The notes beneath the pieces were generated by a model. That model was given only the letters and a program-made list of their open reading frames with translations, ran no database searches and was not told where the DNA came from. Positions 26,854-35,407 of a DNA stretch of 64,000 bases are shown piece by piece (position 1 is the stretch's first letter; each line of letters opens with the position of its first letter). This DNA is from Brevundimonas lutea (GTDB lineage Bacteria; Pseudomonadota; Alphaproteobacteria; Caulobacterales; Caulobacteraceae), in the NCBI RefSeq assembly GCF_003704105.1, contig NZ_QUOQ01000002.1, positions 124,001 to 188,000 of the forward strand. The letters are read 5' to 3'. Made by a program: the position numbers and the translations under genes.

Positions 26854-27945
26854 ATGAGCACCGAAACCACCGCCGCCGCTATCGACGCCGCCAATCCGCT
26901 GGGCGTCGACGGCTTCGAGTTCGTCGAATTCACCGGCCCCGATCCGAAGTCGATGAAGGAACGGCTGGAGCTGATGGGCTTCACCCATTCCCACACCCGC
27001 CCCGACGGCGGCGTGATCCGGCTGAAACAGGGCGATATCTCCTTCCTGCTCCATATGACGCCCCAGGGTCAGGCCGAGGAGTTCGCCAGGGATCATGGCC
27101 CCTCGGCCAACGGCATGGCCTTCCGCGTCTCGGACGCCAAGGCGGCCTTCGAGGGCGCGGTCAAGCGCGGCGCCCATGCGGCGGAAGGTTCACAGGGCGG
27201 CGCGCTGGGAGAGGGCGCCTATGCGCTGAAGGGCATCGGCGGCTCGCTGCTCTACCTCATCGACGACTACGGCTCGAAGGGCTCGCTCTATTCGGGTTGG
27301 GACGAGGTCGACGGCTGGCAGGCGAAGGAGGCCGAGAACACCGTCGGGCTGCACACCCTGGATCACCTGACCCACAACGTCCGGCGCGGCCAGATGCGCA
27401 ACTGGTCCGGCTTCTACGGCGATGTCTTCGCCTTCGAGGAGCAGAAATATTTCAACATCAAAGGCAAGGCGACGGGCCTGCTGTCCCAGGCCATGATCGC
27501 GCCTGACCGCGCCATCCGCATTCCGCTGAACGAGAGCCAGGACGAAAACTCCCAGATCGAGGAGTTTCTGCGTCGCTACAACGGCGAGGGCATCCAGCAC
27601 ATCGCCCTGGCCACCGACAACATCTTCGAGACCGTCGAGGAGATGAAGCGGCGCGGCATCCCCTTCCAGGACACCATCGAGACCTATTTCGACCTGATCG
27701 ACAAACGCCTGCCCAACCACGGCGAGGACGTGGCGCGCATGCGCGAGAACCGCATCCTGATCGACGGGTCCGACGAAGACGGCATCCTGCTGCAGATCTT
27801 CACCCAGGACACCTTCGGTCCGATCTTCTTCGAGATCATCCAGCGCAAGGGCAATCAGGCCTTCGGCGAGGGCAATTTCCAGGCCCTGTTCGACTCCATC
27901 GAGCTGGACCAGATCCGGCGCGGCGTCATCAAGGTCGACGCCTAG
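26854..27945 (+). CDS. hpd: 4-hydroxyphenylpyruvate dioxygenase
   Basis: Hpd is a non-heme iron enzyme converting 4-hydroxyphenylpyruvate to homogentisate in tyrosine degradation. It is 363 aa with two vicinal-oxygen-chelate domains. The iron ligands lie in LDHLTHNV, EGIQHIALAT and FFEIIQRKG (2-His-1-Glu). The C-terminal NFQALFDSIELDQ is typical. I take the ATG at 26854 (MSTETTA), preceded by AGGAGA. Other homogentisate-pathway genes are not in the window. Confidence 0.97.
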   Translation: MSTETTAAAIDAANPLGVDGFEFVEFTGPDPKSMKERLELMGFTHSHTRPDGGVIRLKQGDISFLLHMTPQGQAEEFARDHGPSANGMAFRVSDAKAAFEGAVKRGAHAAEGSQGGALGEGAYALKGIGGSLLYLIDDYGSKGSLYSGWDEVDGWQAKEAENTVGLHTLDHLTHNVRRGQMRNWSGFYGDVFAFEEQKYFNIKGKATGLLSQAMIAPDRAIRIPLNESQDENSQIEEFLRRYNGEGIQHIALATDNIFETVEEMKRRGIPFQDTIETYFDLIDKRLPNHGEDVARMRENRILIDGSDEDGILLQIFTQDTFGPIFFEIIQRKGNQAFGEGNFQALFDSIELDQIRRGVIKVDA

Positions 27946-27957
27946 GGAGACGGCGGC

Positions 27958-28182
27958 GTGCCCAAGCCGCCCCACTGGCTGCCCTGGCTCGGCCCCGGCT
28001 TCGCCGGGATCGCCGCCGGGCTGGCGGTCAACGTCTGGCCCTTCGCGGGCTTTCTGCAGATCGTCCTGATCTCGGTCGTCGTCGGCCTGGTCCCCTCGGT
28101 CGGCGGCCTGATCTGGCGCAAGCTGTGGGAGCGAAAGAACGGACCCCTACCGCCAAAGCCGCCGACTTCGGGGGTGCGCTGA
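27958..28182 (+). CDS. Small two-helix membrane protein of unknown function
   Basis: This 74-aa protein starts at GTG 27958, 12 bases after hpd, so it is probably cotranscribed. It has two hydrophobic segments (WLGPGFAGIAAGLAVNVW and LQIVLISVVVGLVPSVGGLI) joined by a short turn. A basic, proline-rich tail ends in PPKPPTSGVR. I do not recognise a family. Coding looks real from third-position G/C, but confidence is limited by its length. Confidence 0.6.
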   Translation: MPKPPHWLPWLGPGFAGIAAGLAVNVWPFAGFLQIVLISVVVGLVPSVGGLIWRKLWERKNGPLPPKPPTSGVR

Positions 28183-28199
28183 GGGTTTGACGGCGACGT

Positions 28200-28223
28200 T
28201 TCGCGGTCCACAGTGGCCGCGAA
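28200..28223. repeat. Hairpin just upstream of the isoaspartyl peptidase gene
   Basis: TTCGCGG-T-CCA (28200-28210) pairs with TGGCCGCGAA (28214-28223), with one bulged T and a 3-base loop. It lies 18 bases after the small membrane protein stop and 18 bases before the next start. It could be a terminator or leader structure; no T-run follows. Confidence 0.4.
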
Positions 28224-28241
28224 GTCCTTGGGAGCCCTTGC

Positions 28242-29294
28242 ATGAAATCCGTCGCCACCGCGCTCGCCCTCGCCCTGATCGCCGCGCCGGCCGTCGCCCA
28301 GGACGGGGCTTTGCGCTGGTCGCTGGCCATTCACGGCGGGGCGGGCGTGATCGAGCGCTCTGACCTCAGCCCCGAGCAGGACGCCGCCTATCGCGCCGCC
28401 CTGAGCCGCGCGCTGGAGGCGGGCGCCGAGATCCTCCGCAACGGTGGCTCCGCGCTGGATGCCGTCCAGGCCGCCATCGAGCCGATGGAGGACGATCCCC
28501 TGTTCAACGCCGGGCGTGGGGCGGTCTTCACCGCCGCCGGACGCAACGAACTGGACGCCGCCATCATGGACGGTGCGACCCTGAACGCCGGGGCCGTGGC
28601 CGGGCTGACCCGCACCCGCCACCCGGTCGCGGCCGCCCGCGCGGTGATGGAGCAGTCGCCCCACGTCTTCCTGATCGGCGAGGGCGCCGACGTCTTCTCC
28701 GCCGAACAGGATCTGGAGCAGGTCGAGCCCGCCTGGTTCTTCACCGAGCGCCGCTGGCAGGGCCTTGTCCGCGCCCTGACCGAGGCCGGCCTGCCGATCC
28801 CGGAACGACCCCAGGGCGCTCCGGCCGAAGGCGAGGACCGCGCCGATCTTCCCGCCCCGCCCCTGAATGAGCGCAAGTTCGGCACGGTCGGCGCCGTGGC
28901 CCTGGACGCGACCGGCAATCTTGCCGCCGCCACCTCGACCGGGGGCATGACCATGAAACGCTGGGGCCGGGTCGGCGACGTGCCGGTCATCGGCGCCGGC
29001 ACCTATGCGTCGAACGCCGAGGGCTGCGCGGTATCGGCCACGGGCTCGGGCGAGTATTTCATCCGGGCGACGGTGGCGCGGGATATCTGCGGCCGGATAG
29101 GGCGCGGCGACGACGCCCAAGCGGCGGGCGAGGCCGAGATCGCCGAGGTCGGCCAGATCGGCGGCGACGGCGGCGTCATCGTCATGGGCGCGGACGGCGG
29201 GCATGCCTTCGCGCTCAACACTTCGGGCATGTATCGCGGCGCGGTGTCGTCCGACAGCGACGCCGAGGTGGCCATCTACGCCGACGAGGAGTGA
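28242..29294 (+). CDS. Isoaspartyl peptidase/L-asparaginase (Ntn-hydrolase family), secreted
   Basis: This 350-aa enzyme belongs to the plant-type asparaginase 2 family, which self-cleaves to expose an N-terminal threonine. The cleavage block is FGTVGAVALDATGNLAAATS, with the Thr in GTVGAVA as nucleophile. WSLAIHGGAG and NAGRGAVFTAAG are typical. An N-terminal Sec signal (MKSVATALALALIAAPAVAQ) indicates periplasmic location. It probably removes isoaspartyl residues from peptides or hydrolyses beta-aspartyl dipeptides. Confidence 0.92.
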   Translation: MKSVATALALALIAAPAVAQDGALRWSLAIHGGAGVIERSDLSPEQDAAYRAALSRALEAGAEILRNGGSALDAVQAAIEPMEDDPLFNAGRGAVFTAAGRNELDAAIMDGATLNAGAVAGLTRTRHPVAAARAVMEQSPHVFLIGEGADVFSAEQDLEQVEPAWFFTERRWQGLVRALTEAGLPIPERPQGAPAEGEDRADLPAPPLNERKFGTVGAVALDATGNLAAATSTGGMTMKRWGRVGDVPVIGAGTYASNAEGCAVSATGSGEYFIRATVARDICGRIGRGDDAQAAGEAEIAEVGQIGGDGGVIVMGADGGHAFALNTSGMYRGAVSSDSDAEVAIYADEE

Positions 29295-29315
29295 CCCCCG
29301 GCTGGACCGGTCGGC

Positions 29316-30251
29316 TCAGGGCTCGGCCGGCGCTGGTTCGACGGGCGCGGCTACCGGGGCGGCGCTGACCGGCGACGCGGATTCAAGCGGCGCCTCAGCC
29401 GGGTCGGGAGCCAGATAGGGCCGAGGACCTTCGATTTGGTCATCACTGTCCGGCGCCGTGGGGGTCGGCTCTGCGGCCTGAGGGGCTGGGGCCGACGGCG
29501 CTTGCGGCGCCCGGCGGGCCGACCTGTCTCGTGCGTCGTCCGAAGCCGCCGGCGGCGCTGAGCCGTCGAACACGCAGGCGTCTAGGCCCTCGCCACGCAC
29601 CGTCCCCATCGCCGCCTGGATGCGCGACGCCCGCCGCCGCACATACGGGCCGGGGCTGGCGGCGTTGTAACGGCGGGGACTGGGCAGCACCGCCGCCATC
29701 CGCGCCGCCTCGGTGGGCGTCAGGTCGCGTGCCGACTTGCCGAACCAGTGCCGCGCTCCGGCCTCGGCGCCGTACACGCCCGGTCCGAACTCGGCGACGT
29801 TCAGATAGACATGGACGATCCGCTTCTTGGACCACACCGCCTCGATCAGCACGGTGTAGCCGGCCTCCAGCCCCTTCCGCAGCCAGCTGCGGCCGGGCCA
29901 GAGGAAGACGTTCTTGGCGGTCTGTTGGCTGATGGTCGAGCCGCCGCGCAGATTGCCGCCCGCCTCATTGGCCGCCAGCGCTCTCTGGATCGCCTCCATG
30001 TCGAAGCCGGAGTGGCTGCAGAACCGGGCGTCCTCCGCGGCGATGGCGGCGCGCACTAGGTTTGGCGAGATGTCGTCAAAGCCCCGCCATCGATAGTCCA
30101 GCCCCTCGCCCTCGAAGGCGCGGATGACCATCAGCGAGGTGACGGGCACAGGCAGAACGGCGTGGATCGTCACCCCGGCGAAGGGGATCAGGGCGATCAG
30201 GAAGACCAGCGTCGCCAGCCGCCGCGCCAGGGTCTTCTTGCGTCCCGCCAT
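29316..30251 (-). CDS. mtgA: Monofunctional peptidoglycan glycosyltransferase MtgA with a long C-terminal tail
   Basis: MtgA polymerises lipid II into glycan strands at the outer face of the inner membrane. It has one N-terminal membrane anchor ([20 protein letters not shown]). GT51 motifs follow: [14 protein letters not shown] (catalytic Glu), [28 protein letters not shown] and [15 protein letters not shown]. The catalytic part ends near residue 225. An Ala/Pro/Asp-rich disordered tail of about 85 residues follows, which ordinary MtgA lacks. It lies 47 bases downstream of folP. Confidence 0.93.
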   Translation of the reverse strand: MAGRKKTLARRLATLVFLIALIPFAGVTIHAVLPVPVTSLMVIRAFEGEGLDYRWRGFDDISPNLVRAAIAAEDARFCSHSGFDMEAIQRALAANEAGGNLRGGSTISQQTAKNVFLWPGRSWLRKGLEAGYTVLIEAVWSKKRIVHVYLNVAEFGPGVYGAEAGARHWFGKSARDLTPTEAARMAAVLPSPRRYNAASPGPYVRRRASRIQAAMGTVRGEGLDACVFDGSAPPAASDDARDRSARRAPQAPSAPAPQAAEPTPTAPDSDDQIEGPRPYLAPDPAEAPLESASPVSAAPVAAPVEPAPAEP

Positions 30252-30298
30252 CCGGCCTCCCGTTCGTCACCCTGCATCGCCCTCACGGCGTCGCGCCG

Positions 30299-31108
30299 TC
30301 AAGCCTCGCGGATCGCCGCCTGCAGTTTCAGGGCCTGAACCGTCTCGCGCACGTCATGGACCCGGATCGCCCGCGCGCCCGCCCGCGACGCCTCCAGCGC
30401 CAGGGCCAGAGATCCGCCGAGACGGTCATCAGCGTCGGTCGCGGTCGGATCGATCGCCTGGATCGTCCGCTTGCGACTGGCCCCGAACAGCACCGGAAAT
30501 CCGAGCGCCACCAGCCGGTCCAGACAGCGGACCAGGGTCAGATTGTGCGCCGCCGTCTTGCCGAAGCCGATGCCGGGGTCCAGCCAGATTCGCTCGCGCG
30601 CCACGCCCGCCGCGATCGCCGCCTCGGCGAAGGCGGACAGCTCGGCGATCACCTCGGCGACCACGTCGTCATAGTGGGGGGCGTCCTGCATGGTGCGCGG
30701 GTCGCCCCGCCTGTGCATCAGCACCACTTCGCACCCCAGCCGCGCCGCCGTCTCGGCCGCCCCGGGCGCGGCCAGCGCCGACACGTCGTTCCACATCGAC
30801 GCGCCCGCCGCGACCGCCGCCTCGGCCACCTCCGGCTTGGTGGTGTCGACGCTGATCGCCCAGTCTGTCCGCGCGGCCAGCCCCTCGATTACCGGCAGAA
30901 CGCGATCCAGCTCCTCGGTCAGCCCGACCGGCTCGGCCCCCGGCCGGGTGCTTTCGCCGCCGATGTCGAGGATGTCGGCGCCCTGCTCGATCAGCCTCAG
31001 TCCGTGCGCGATCGCCACCTTGGTATCCGTCAGACGCCCTCCATCGGAGAAACTGTCCGGCGTCACATTGACGATGCCCATGACGAGCGGACGGATGGGG
31101 TCGTTCAT
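30299..31108 (-). CDS. folP: Dihydropteroate synthase
   Basis: FolP joins p-aminobenzoate to the pterin pyrophosphate in folate synthesis and is the sulfonamide target. It is 269 aa. Motifs are GIVNVTPDSFSDGG, DILDIGGESTRPGA, DTTKPEVAEAAV, WNDVSAL, DPGIGFGKT and FGASRKRTI. The start overlaps the stop of the upstream HxlR regulator by 4 bases, an unusual partner. folC in the same window catalyses the next folate step, but it is not linked. Confidence 0.96.
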   Translation of the reverse strand: MNDPIRPLVMGIVNVTPDSFSDGGRLTDTKVAIAHGLRLIEQGADILDIGGESTRPGAEPVGLTEELDRVLPVIEGLAARTDWAISVDTTKPEVAEAAVAAGASMWNDVSALAAPGAAETAARLGCEVVLMHRRGDPRTMQDAPHYDDVVAEVIAELSAFAEAAIAAGVARERIWLDPGIGFGKTAAHNLTLVRCLDRLVALGFPVLFGASRKRTIQAIDPTATDADDRLGGSLALALEASRAGARAIRVHDVRETVQALKLQAAIREA

Positions 31109-31509
31109 CGCCGCGCCTCGTCGAAGGCGGCGCGGGACCGCTCGATCCGCTCGACATTGGCCTCGGCCCAGGTCCAGACGCCGCAGAAGGCCTCGGCCAG
31201 AGAACCGCCCAGATCGGTCAGCCGGTATTCAACCTTGGGCGGCACGACCGGATGCACGGTGCGCACAACCAGCCCGTCGCGCTCCATGGCCCTGAGGGTC
31301 TGGGTCAGCATCTTTTGGCTGATGCCGCCGACCAGGGCGCCAACCTGGGTGAAGCGCTGCTCGCCATGCTCGGCCAGCACCTCCAGAACCAGCATGGTCC
31401 ACTTGTCCGCCACCCGACCGATGACGTCGTTGACCAGAGCCTCGACCCTGGGATCGGCTGTCTCACCGGTCTCGGGGCTCCTAATACGGGCGGGGGCGAG
31501 AGCCGTCAT
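31105..31509 (-). CDS. HxlR-family winged-helix transcriptional regulator
   Basis: This is a 134-aa DNA-binding protein. IGRVADKWTMLVLEVLAEHGEQRFTQV opens the winged helix, and GGISQKMLTQTLRAMERDGLVVRTVHPVVPPKVEYRLTDLG is the HxlR signature. These proteins often control divergent redox or electrophile-detoxification genes. It is divergent from an SDR oxidoreductase gene over a 111-base spacer with a dyad. Its 3' end overlaps folP by 4 bases. Confidence 0.92.
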   Translation of the reverse strand: MTALAPARIRSPETGETADPRVEALVNDVIGRVADKWTMLVLEVLAEHGEQRFTQVGALVGGISQKMLTQTLRAMERDGLVVRTVHPVVPPKVEYRLTDLGGSLAEAFCGVWTWAEANVERIERSRAAFDEARR

Positions 31510-31525
31510 GGCTGATGCTTTCCAA

Positions 31526-31560
31526 ACGGTGCGTAGGGAAGGTTTCGGTGCCTACTTCCC
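31526..31560. promoter_or_regulatory. Candidate HxlR operator in the HxlR-SDR spacer
   Basis: GTAGG (31533-31537) and CCTAC (31551-31555) are inverted with 13 bases between them. GGGAAG (31536-31541) and CTTCCC (31555-31560) are inverted with the same spacing. A direct repeat CGGTGC-x-TA also occurs. The dyad lies 17-51 bases upstream of the regulator start, as expected for an operator of divergent genes. Confidence 0.45.
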
Positions 31561-31620
31561 ATCAGAGAGTGATGACCATAGCTGGGGTTTCCGCACGGTC
31601 CAGCCCCAGGGAGACAGACT

Positions 31621-32376
31621 ATGGACATCAAGACCTCCACCATCCTCATCACCGGCGGCGGCTCGGGCATCGGCCAGGGCCTTGCCGAGGCCTTCCACGC
31701 GCGCGGCGCGAAGATCATCATCGCCGGCCGCCGCGAGGCGGCGCTGAAGGCGGTGGCCGACGCCAATCCCGGCATGGCCTGGGCCACGCTCGATATCGAC
31801 GACCCCGCCGCCATCAGGGCCTTCGGCGCCGAGGTGACCCGCGACCACCCCGGTCTGAACGCCGTCATCCACAACGCCGGCATCATGCGTCCCGAGGATA
31901 TCGCCGCCGACGACTTCGAGACCGCGACCGCCGAGGCCATCGTCGCCACCAACCTGCTGGGCCCTATTCGCCTGACCTCGGCCCTGATCGCCCACCTGAA
32001 GGCCCAGCCCCAGGCGACCATCATGACGGTGACCTCGGGTCTCGCCTTCACCCCGCTGGTGGCCACCCCGACCTACAACGCCACCAAGGCGGCGATCCAT
32101 TCCTGGACCCAATCCCTGCGCACCCAGCTGGCCTCCACGGCGATCGAGGTGCTGGAACTGGCGCCGCCCGGGGTGGCCACCGACCTGATGCCCGGCCATG
32201 CTGAAAACCCGGCCTCCATGCCGCTGGCCGAATACATCTCCGAAGTTGTCGGACTGATCGAGCGGGGCGAGACGCCGCGCGGCGAGATTCTGGTGGAGCG
32301 GGTCAAGCCGCTGCGCTTCGCCGAGATCGACGGCCGCTATGAGGAGGTCTATGGCCTGCTGAACGGCGCACACTAA
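31621..32376 (+). CDS. Short-chain dehydrogenase/reductase (DltE-like)
   Basis: This 251-aa NAD(P)-dependent oxidoreductase has the cofactor motif ITGGGSGIGQGLAEAF near residues 10-25 and NAGIM. The catalytic Ser/Tyr/Lys lie in VTSGLAF and TYNATKAAIHSW. VLELAPPGVATDLMPG is typical of the DltE-like branch. The substrate is unknown. The HxlR regulator divergent to it is the likely controller. In other bacteria such pairs respond to quinones or aldehydes; here that is inference. Confidence 0.9.
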   Translation: MDIKTSTILITGGGSGIGQGLAEAFHARGAKIIIAGRREAALKAVADANPGMAWATLDIDDPAAIRAFGAEVTRDHPGLNAVIHNAGIMRPEDIAADDFETATAEAIVATNLLGPIRLTSALIAHLKAQPQATIMTVTSGLAFTPLVATPTYNATKAAIHSWTQSLRTQLASTAIEVLELAPPGVATDLMPGHAENPASMPLAEYISEVVGLIERGETPRGEILVERVKPLRFAEIDGRYEEVYGLLNGAH

Positions 32377-32398
32377 ACTGACGGGCCGACCGCTTGCC

Positions 32399-32645
32399 TT
32401 GACTTCACCGCAATCGAGGCGCACATGATTGTGCATCGCACCATGCGATGTCCGGCGCGCTCCAGCGCGTGTGGGTCTTCAGAAACGAAGGCCTGACTGT
32501 CGAGCGGCCGGCTCATTTTCAGATTCATTCGTCGTCCGGACACGCGGGACGGCGCCCGATCTCCTCCCGATCCGTCGGGACGGTCGTGCGCGGTCCTGAT
32601 GAACAGGCTCGTTTGCGCGCGATCGCATTCGAAAGACGCACTCAC
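32399..32645 (+). promoter_or_regulatory. Structured leader upstream of the DEAD-box helicase
   Basis: The 269-base spacer holds no gene. TTGACT (32399-32404) could be a -35. Two adjacent hairpins follow: GCACA-TGAT-TGTGC (32421-32434) and CATCGCA-CCA-TGCGATG (32434-32450). An alternative pairing, GTGC (32431-32434) with GCAC (32438-32441), is mutually exclusive with the second. The rest is about 190 bases of leader without clear signals. The role is unknown. Confidence 0.4.
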
Positions 32646-34145
32646 GTGACCAAGACCACTTTCGAGGCCATGGGCCTCAACCCCGCCCTCCTTCAGGCGC
32701 TCAGCGCCGAGGGCTACACGACCCCGACCCCAATCCAGGCTCAGGCCATCCCTGACGTGATGCAGGGCAAGGACCTGCTGGGCATCGCCCAGACCGGCAC
32801 CGGCAAGACGGCGGCTTTCGCCCTGCCGATCCTGCACCGCCTGGCCGCCAACCGCACCGCGCCCGTGCCGCGCACGACGCGCTGCCTGATCCTTTCGCCC
32901 ACCCGCGAACTGGCCACCCAGATCGGCGAGAGCTTCAAGACCTATGGCAAGCATCTGGGCTTCCGCGTCGCGGTCGTCTTCGGCGGCGTGAAATACGGCG
33001 CCCAGGAACGCGCGATGCAGCAGGGCCTCGACGTCCTGGTCGCCGCGCCCGGCCGTCTGCTGGATCATATCCAGCAGCGCAACATCGACCTGTCGGCCAC
33101 CGAAATCTTCGTGCTGGACGAGGCCGACCAGATGCTGGACCTCGGCTTCATCAAGCCGATCCGCCAGGTCGTCAGCCGCATGACGGCCAAGCGCCAGAAC
33201 CTGTTCTTCTCGGCCACCATGCCCACCGAGATCGGCAAGCTGGCCGGCGAACTGCTCAAGGATCCGGTCAAGGTCCAGGTGACGCCCCAGGCCACCACCG
33301 TCGAACGCATCAAGCAGTCGATCGTCTGGGTCGAACAGGGCAAGAAGCGCGCCCTGCTGACCGAGATGTTCTCCGATCCCGCCTACACGCGCTGCCTGGT
33401 CTTCACCAAGACCAAGCACGGCGCCGACAAGGTCGCGGCCTATCTGGAAGCCGGCGGCGTCGAGGCCGGGGCCATCCACGGCAACAAGAGCCAGCCCCAA
33501 CGCGAGCGCGCGCTCGAGGCCTTCAAACAGGGCAAGCTGCGCGTCCTGGTCGCCACCGACATCGCCGCGCGCGGTATCGACGTCGACAAGGTCACCCACG
33601 TGGTCAACTTCGAGCTGCCGCACGTGCCCGAGAGCTATGTCCACCGCATCGGCCGCACCGCGCGCGCCGGCGCCGACGGCTCGGCGATCAGCTTCGTCGC
33701 CGGCGACGAGATGAAGCTGCTCAAGGAGATCGAGAAGGTCACCCGCCAGAAAATCCCGACCCAGGACCGTCGCAACGACAAGACCCTGGCCGCGCTCGAC
33801 GCCTCGATCATGGCCGCCGGCGTGGGCAAGAAGGCCAGCATCGACTCGGCCGGCAAGTCCGAAGGACAGGGCCGGGGTGGGCGCAACCGCAATCCGCGCC
33901 GTGACGGCGTCCGTCCCGAGGGCGGCAAGGGTCAGCCGCACCGTGTCCGCAAGGGTCCGCCGCGCGACCGCACCCACCACGCCGAGCGTCCGGCCGCCGC
34001 CCGTCCGGCCTTCGACCCCATGGCCGCCGATCGCGGTCCCAAGCCGGTCGCGGCCGAGGCGGGCGCCGCCAAGCCCAAGGGCGAGTTCAAGTTCCGCCGT
34101 CGCCGTCCGTCCAACGGCGGAAAGGGCTATGCGGCCAAGGGCTGA
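32646..34145 (+). CDS. DEAD-box ATP-dependent RNA helicase (RhlE-like)
   Basis: This is a 499-aa RNA helicase. The Q motif reads YTTPTPIQAQAIP, motif I AQTGTGKTAA, motif Ia PTRELATQI, motif II VLDEADQMLD, motif III SATMP, motif V ATDIAARGID and motif VI HRIGRTARAG. A basic Gly/Arg/Pro-rich tail of about 120 residues follows, as in RhlE/CsdA-type proteins working on rRNA or the degradosome. I take the GTG at 32646 (VTKTTFEAMGL) because it is where homology begins; the upstream frame is not protein-like. It lies 15 bases before the rRNA methyltransferase. Confidence 0.93.
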   Translation: MTKTTFEAMGLNPALLQALSAEGYTTPTPIQAQAIPDVMQGKDLLGIAQTGTGKTAAFALPILHRLAANRTAPVPRTTRCLILSPTRELATQIGESFKTYGKHLGFRVAVVFGGVKYGAQERAMQQGLDVLVAAPGRLLDHIQQRNIDLSATEIFVLDEADQMLDLGFIKPIRQVVSRMTAKRQNLFFSATMPTEIGKLAGELLKDPVKVQVTPQATTVERIKQSIVWVEQGKKRALLTEMFSDPAYTRCLVFTKTKHGADKVAAYLEAGGVEAGAIHGNKSQPQRERALEAFKQGKLRVLVATDIAARGIDVDKVTHVVNFELPHVPESYVHRIGRTARAGADGSAISFVAGDEMKLLKEIEKVTRQKIPTQDRRNDKTLAALDASIMAAGVGKKASIDSAGKSEGQGRGGRNRNPRRDGVRPEGGKGQPHRVRKGPPRDRTHHAERPAAARPAFDPMAADRGPKPVAAEAGAAKPKGEFKFRRRRPSNGGKGYAAKG

Positions 34146-34159
34146 GGCGCGCCTGAGCG

Positions 34160-35401
34160 ATGAGCCTCGATCTCCTCATCGATAGCGTCGGCCACCAGGG
34201 CGACGGCCTCGCAACAGGGTCTGACGGGCGCGTCTTCGTGCCCGGCGCCCTGCCTGGCGAGCGCGTCCGGGTCGATCGGGTCGTGGATGGCCGGGCCGAT
34301 GGCCTGACCGTGCTCGAACCAAGCGCTGACCGGGTCCCGGTGGCCTCAACGGCCCACGCCGAAACCGGGGTGGCCCCGCTGCAGCACTGGGCGACCGGGC
34401 CCTATCTGGACTGGAAGCGATCGCTGGTGGTCGAGGCCCTGGAGCGCGAGGGTCTGGACGCCGAGGTGGCTGCCATCATCCCGGTCTCGCCCGCCAGCCG
34501 GCGCAGGCTGGCGCTGCACGCGCGGCGCGGAGAGGATGGCCAGGTCGTGCTCGGCTTCAAGGCGCGGCGGTCCTGGCGGGTCGTGCCGATCGAGACCTGT
34601 CCGGTGTCGGACCCGCGCCTGGTCGCGGCACTGCCGGCCTTGCGCAAGGTGGCCGAAGCCTTTCTTGTCGGCGCCAGATCGGCCCCGACCCTGCATGTCA
34701 CCCTGACCGACACCGGGCTCGATCTGGACGTCACCGGCGTGGAGAAGCGCGGCTGGTCGCGCGACCGCGCCCAGCATGCCGTGCGTCTGGCGATGCAGGC
34801 CGATCTGGCGCGGCTCAGCCTGGATGGCGAGGTGCTGGCCATGCAGCGCCAGCCGACGGTCCGTTTCGGCCGGGCGACCGTGCCCTTGCCTCCTGGCGGA
34901 TTCCTGCAGGCCGCACCCGAGGCCGAGGCCGCCATGGCCCGGCTCGCGGTCGAGGCGATCGAGGGCGTCAAACGGGTCGCGGATCTGTTCTGCGGCGCCG
35001 GAACCTTCACCTTTCCCATGGCCGAGGTCGCTTCAGTCATTGCGGCCGACGGATCGGCCTCGGCCATCGCCGCGCTGAAGGCCGGCGCCGCCACGGCCTC
35101 GGGCCTGAAGCCGATCGAGGCCCAGGCCCGCGACCTGTTCCGCCGCCCGCTGAGTCCCTTCGACCTGAAGGGCGTAGAGGCCATCGTCTTCGACCCGCCC
35201 CGCGCCGGCGCCCAGGCCCAGGTCGAGCAGATGAGTGGGACGAAGGCCGAAGTAATCGTCGGCGTCTCCTGCAACCCCCAGACCTTCGTTCGCGACGCCC
35301 GGGCCCTGGTCGGCGCGGGCTGGCGGCTGGAGCGGGTGACGCCGGTCGATCAGTTCCTGTGGTCGACCCATGTCGAACTGGTCGGGGTCTTCCGGCGCTG
35401 A
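34160..35401 (+). CDS. TRAM-domain 23S rRNA (uracil-5)-methyltransferase, RlmD/RumA-like
   Basis: This 413-aa SAM-dependent enzyme has a TRAM domain (GHQGDGLATGSDGRVFVPGALPGE compressed), a central domain and a class I methyltransferase fold. DLFCGAGTFTFPMA binds SAM, VFDPPRAGA follows and VSCNPQTF holds the catalytic Cys. The [4Fe-4S] region is changed: STAHAETGVAPLQHW stands where RlmD has CPxxxxCGGCxxQH, and only the Cys of ETCPVSD remains. It is therefore probably a cluster-less variant. The target uridine is not known. It is next to an RNA helicase, which fits ribosome assembly. Confidence 0.85.
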   Translation: MSLDLLIDSVGHQGDGLATGSDGRVFVPGALPGERVRVDRVVDGRADGLTVLEPSADRVPVASTAHAETGVAPLQHWATGPYLDWKRSLVVEALEREGLDAEVAAIIPVSPASRRRLALHARRGEDGQVVLGFKARRSWRVVPIETCPVSDPRLVAALPALRKVAEAFLVGARSAPTLHVTLTDTGLDLDVTGVEKRGWSRDRAQHAVRLAMQADLARLSLDGEVLAMQRQPTVRFGRATVPLPPGGFLQAAPEAEAAMARLAVEAIEGVKRVADLFCGAGTFTFPMAEVASVIAADGSASAIAALKAGAATASGLKPIEAQARDLFRRPLSPFDLKGVEAIVFDPPRAGAQAQVEQMSGTKAEVIVGVSCNPQTFVRDARALVGAGWRLERVTPVDQFLWSTHVELVGVFRR

Positions 35402-35407
35402 CGCTGG

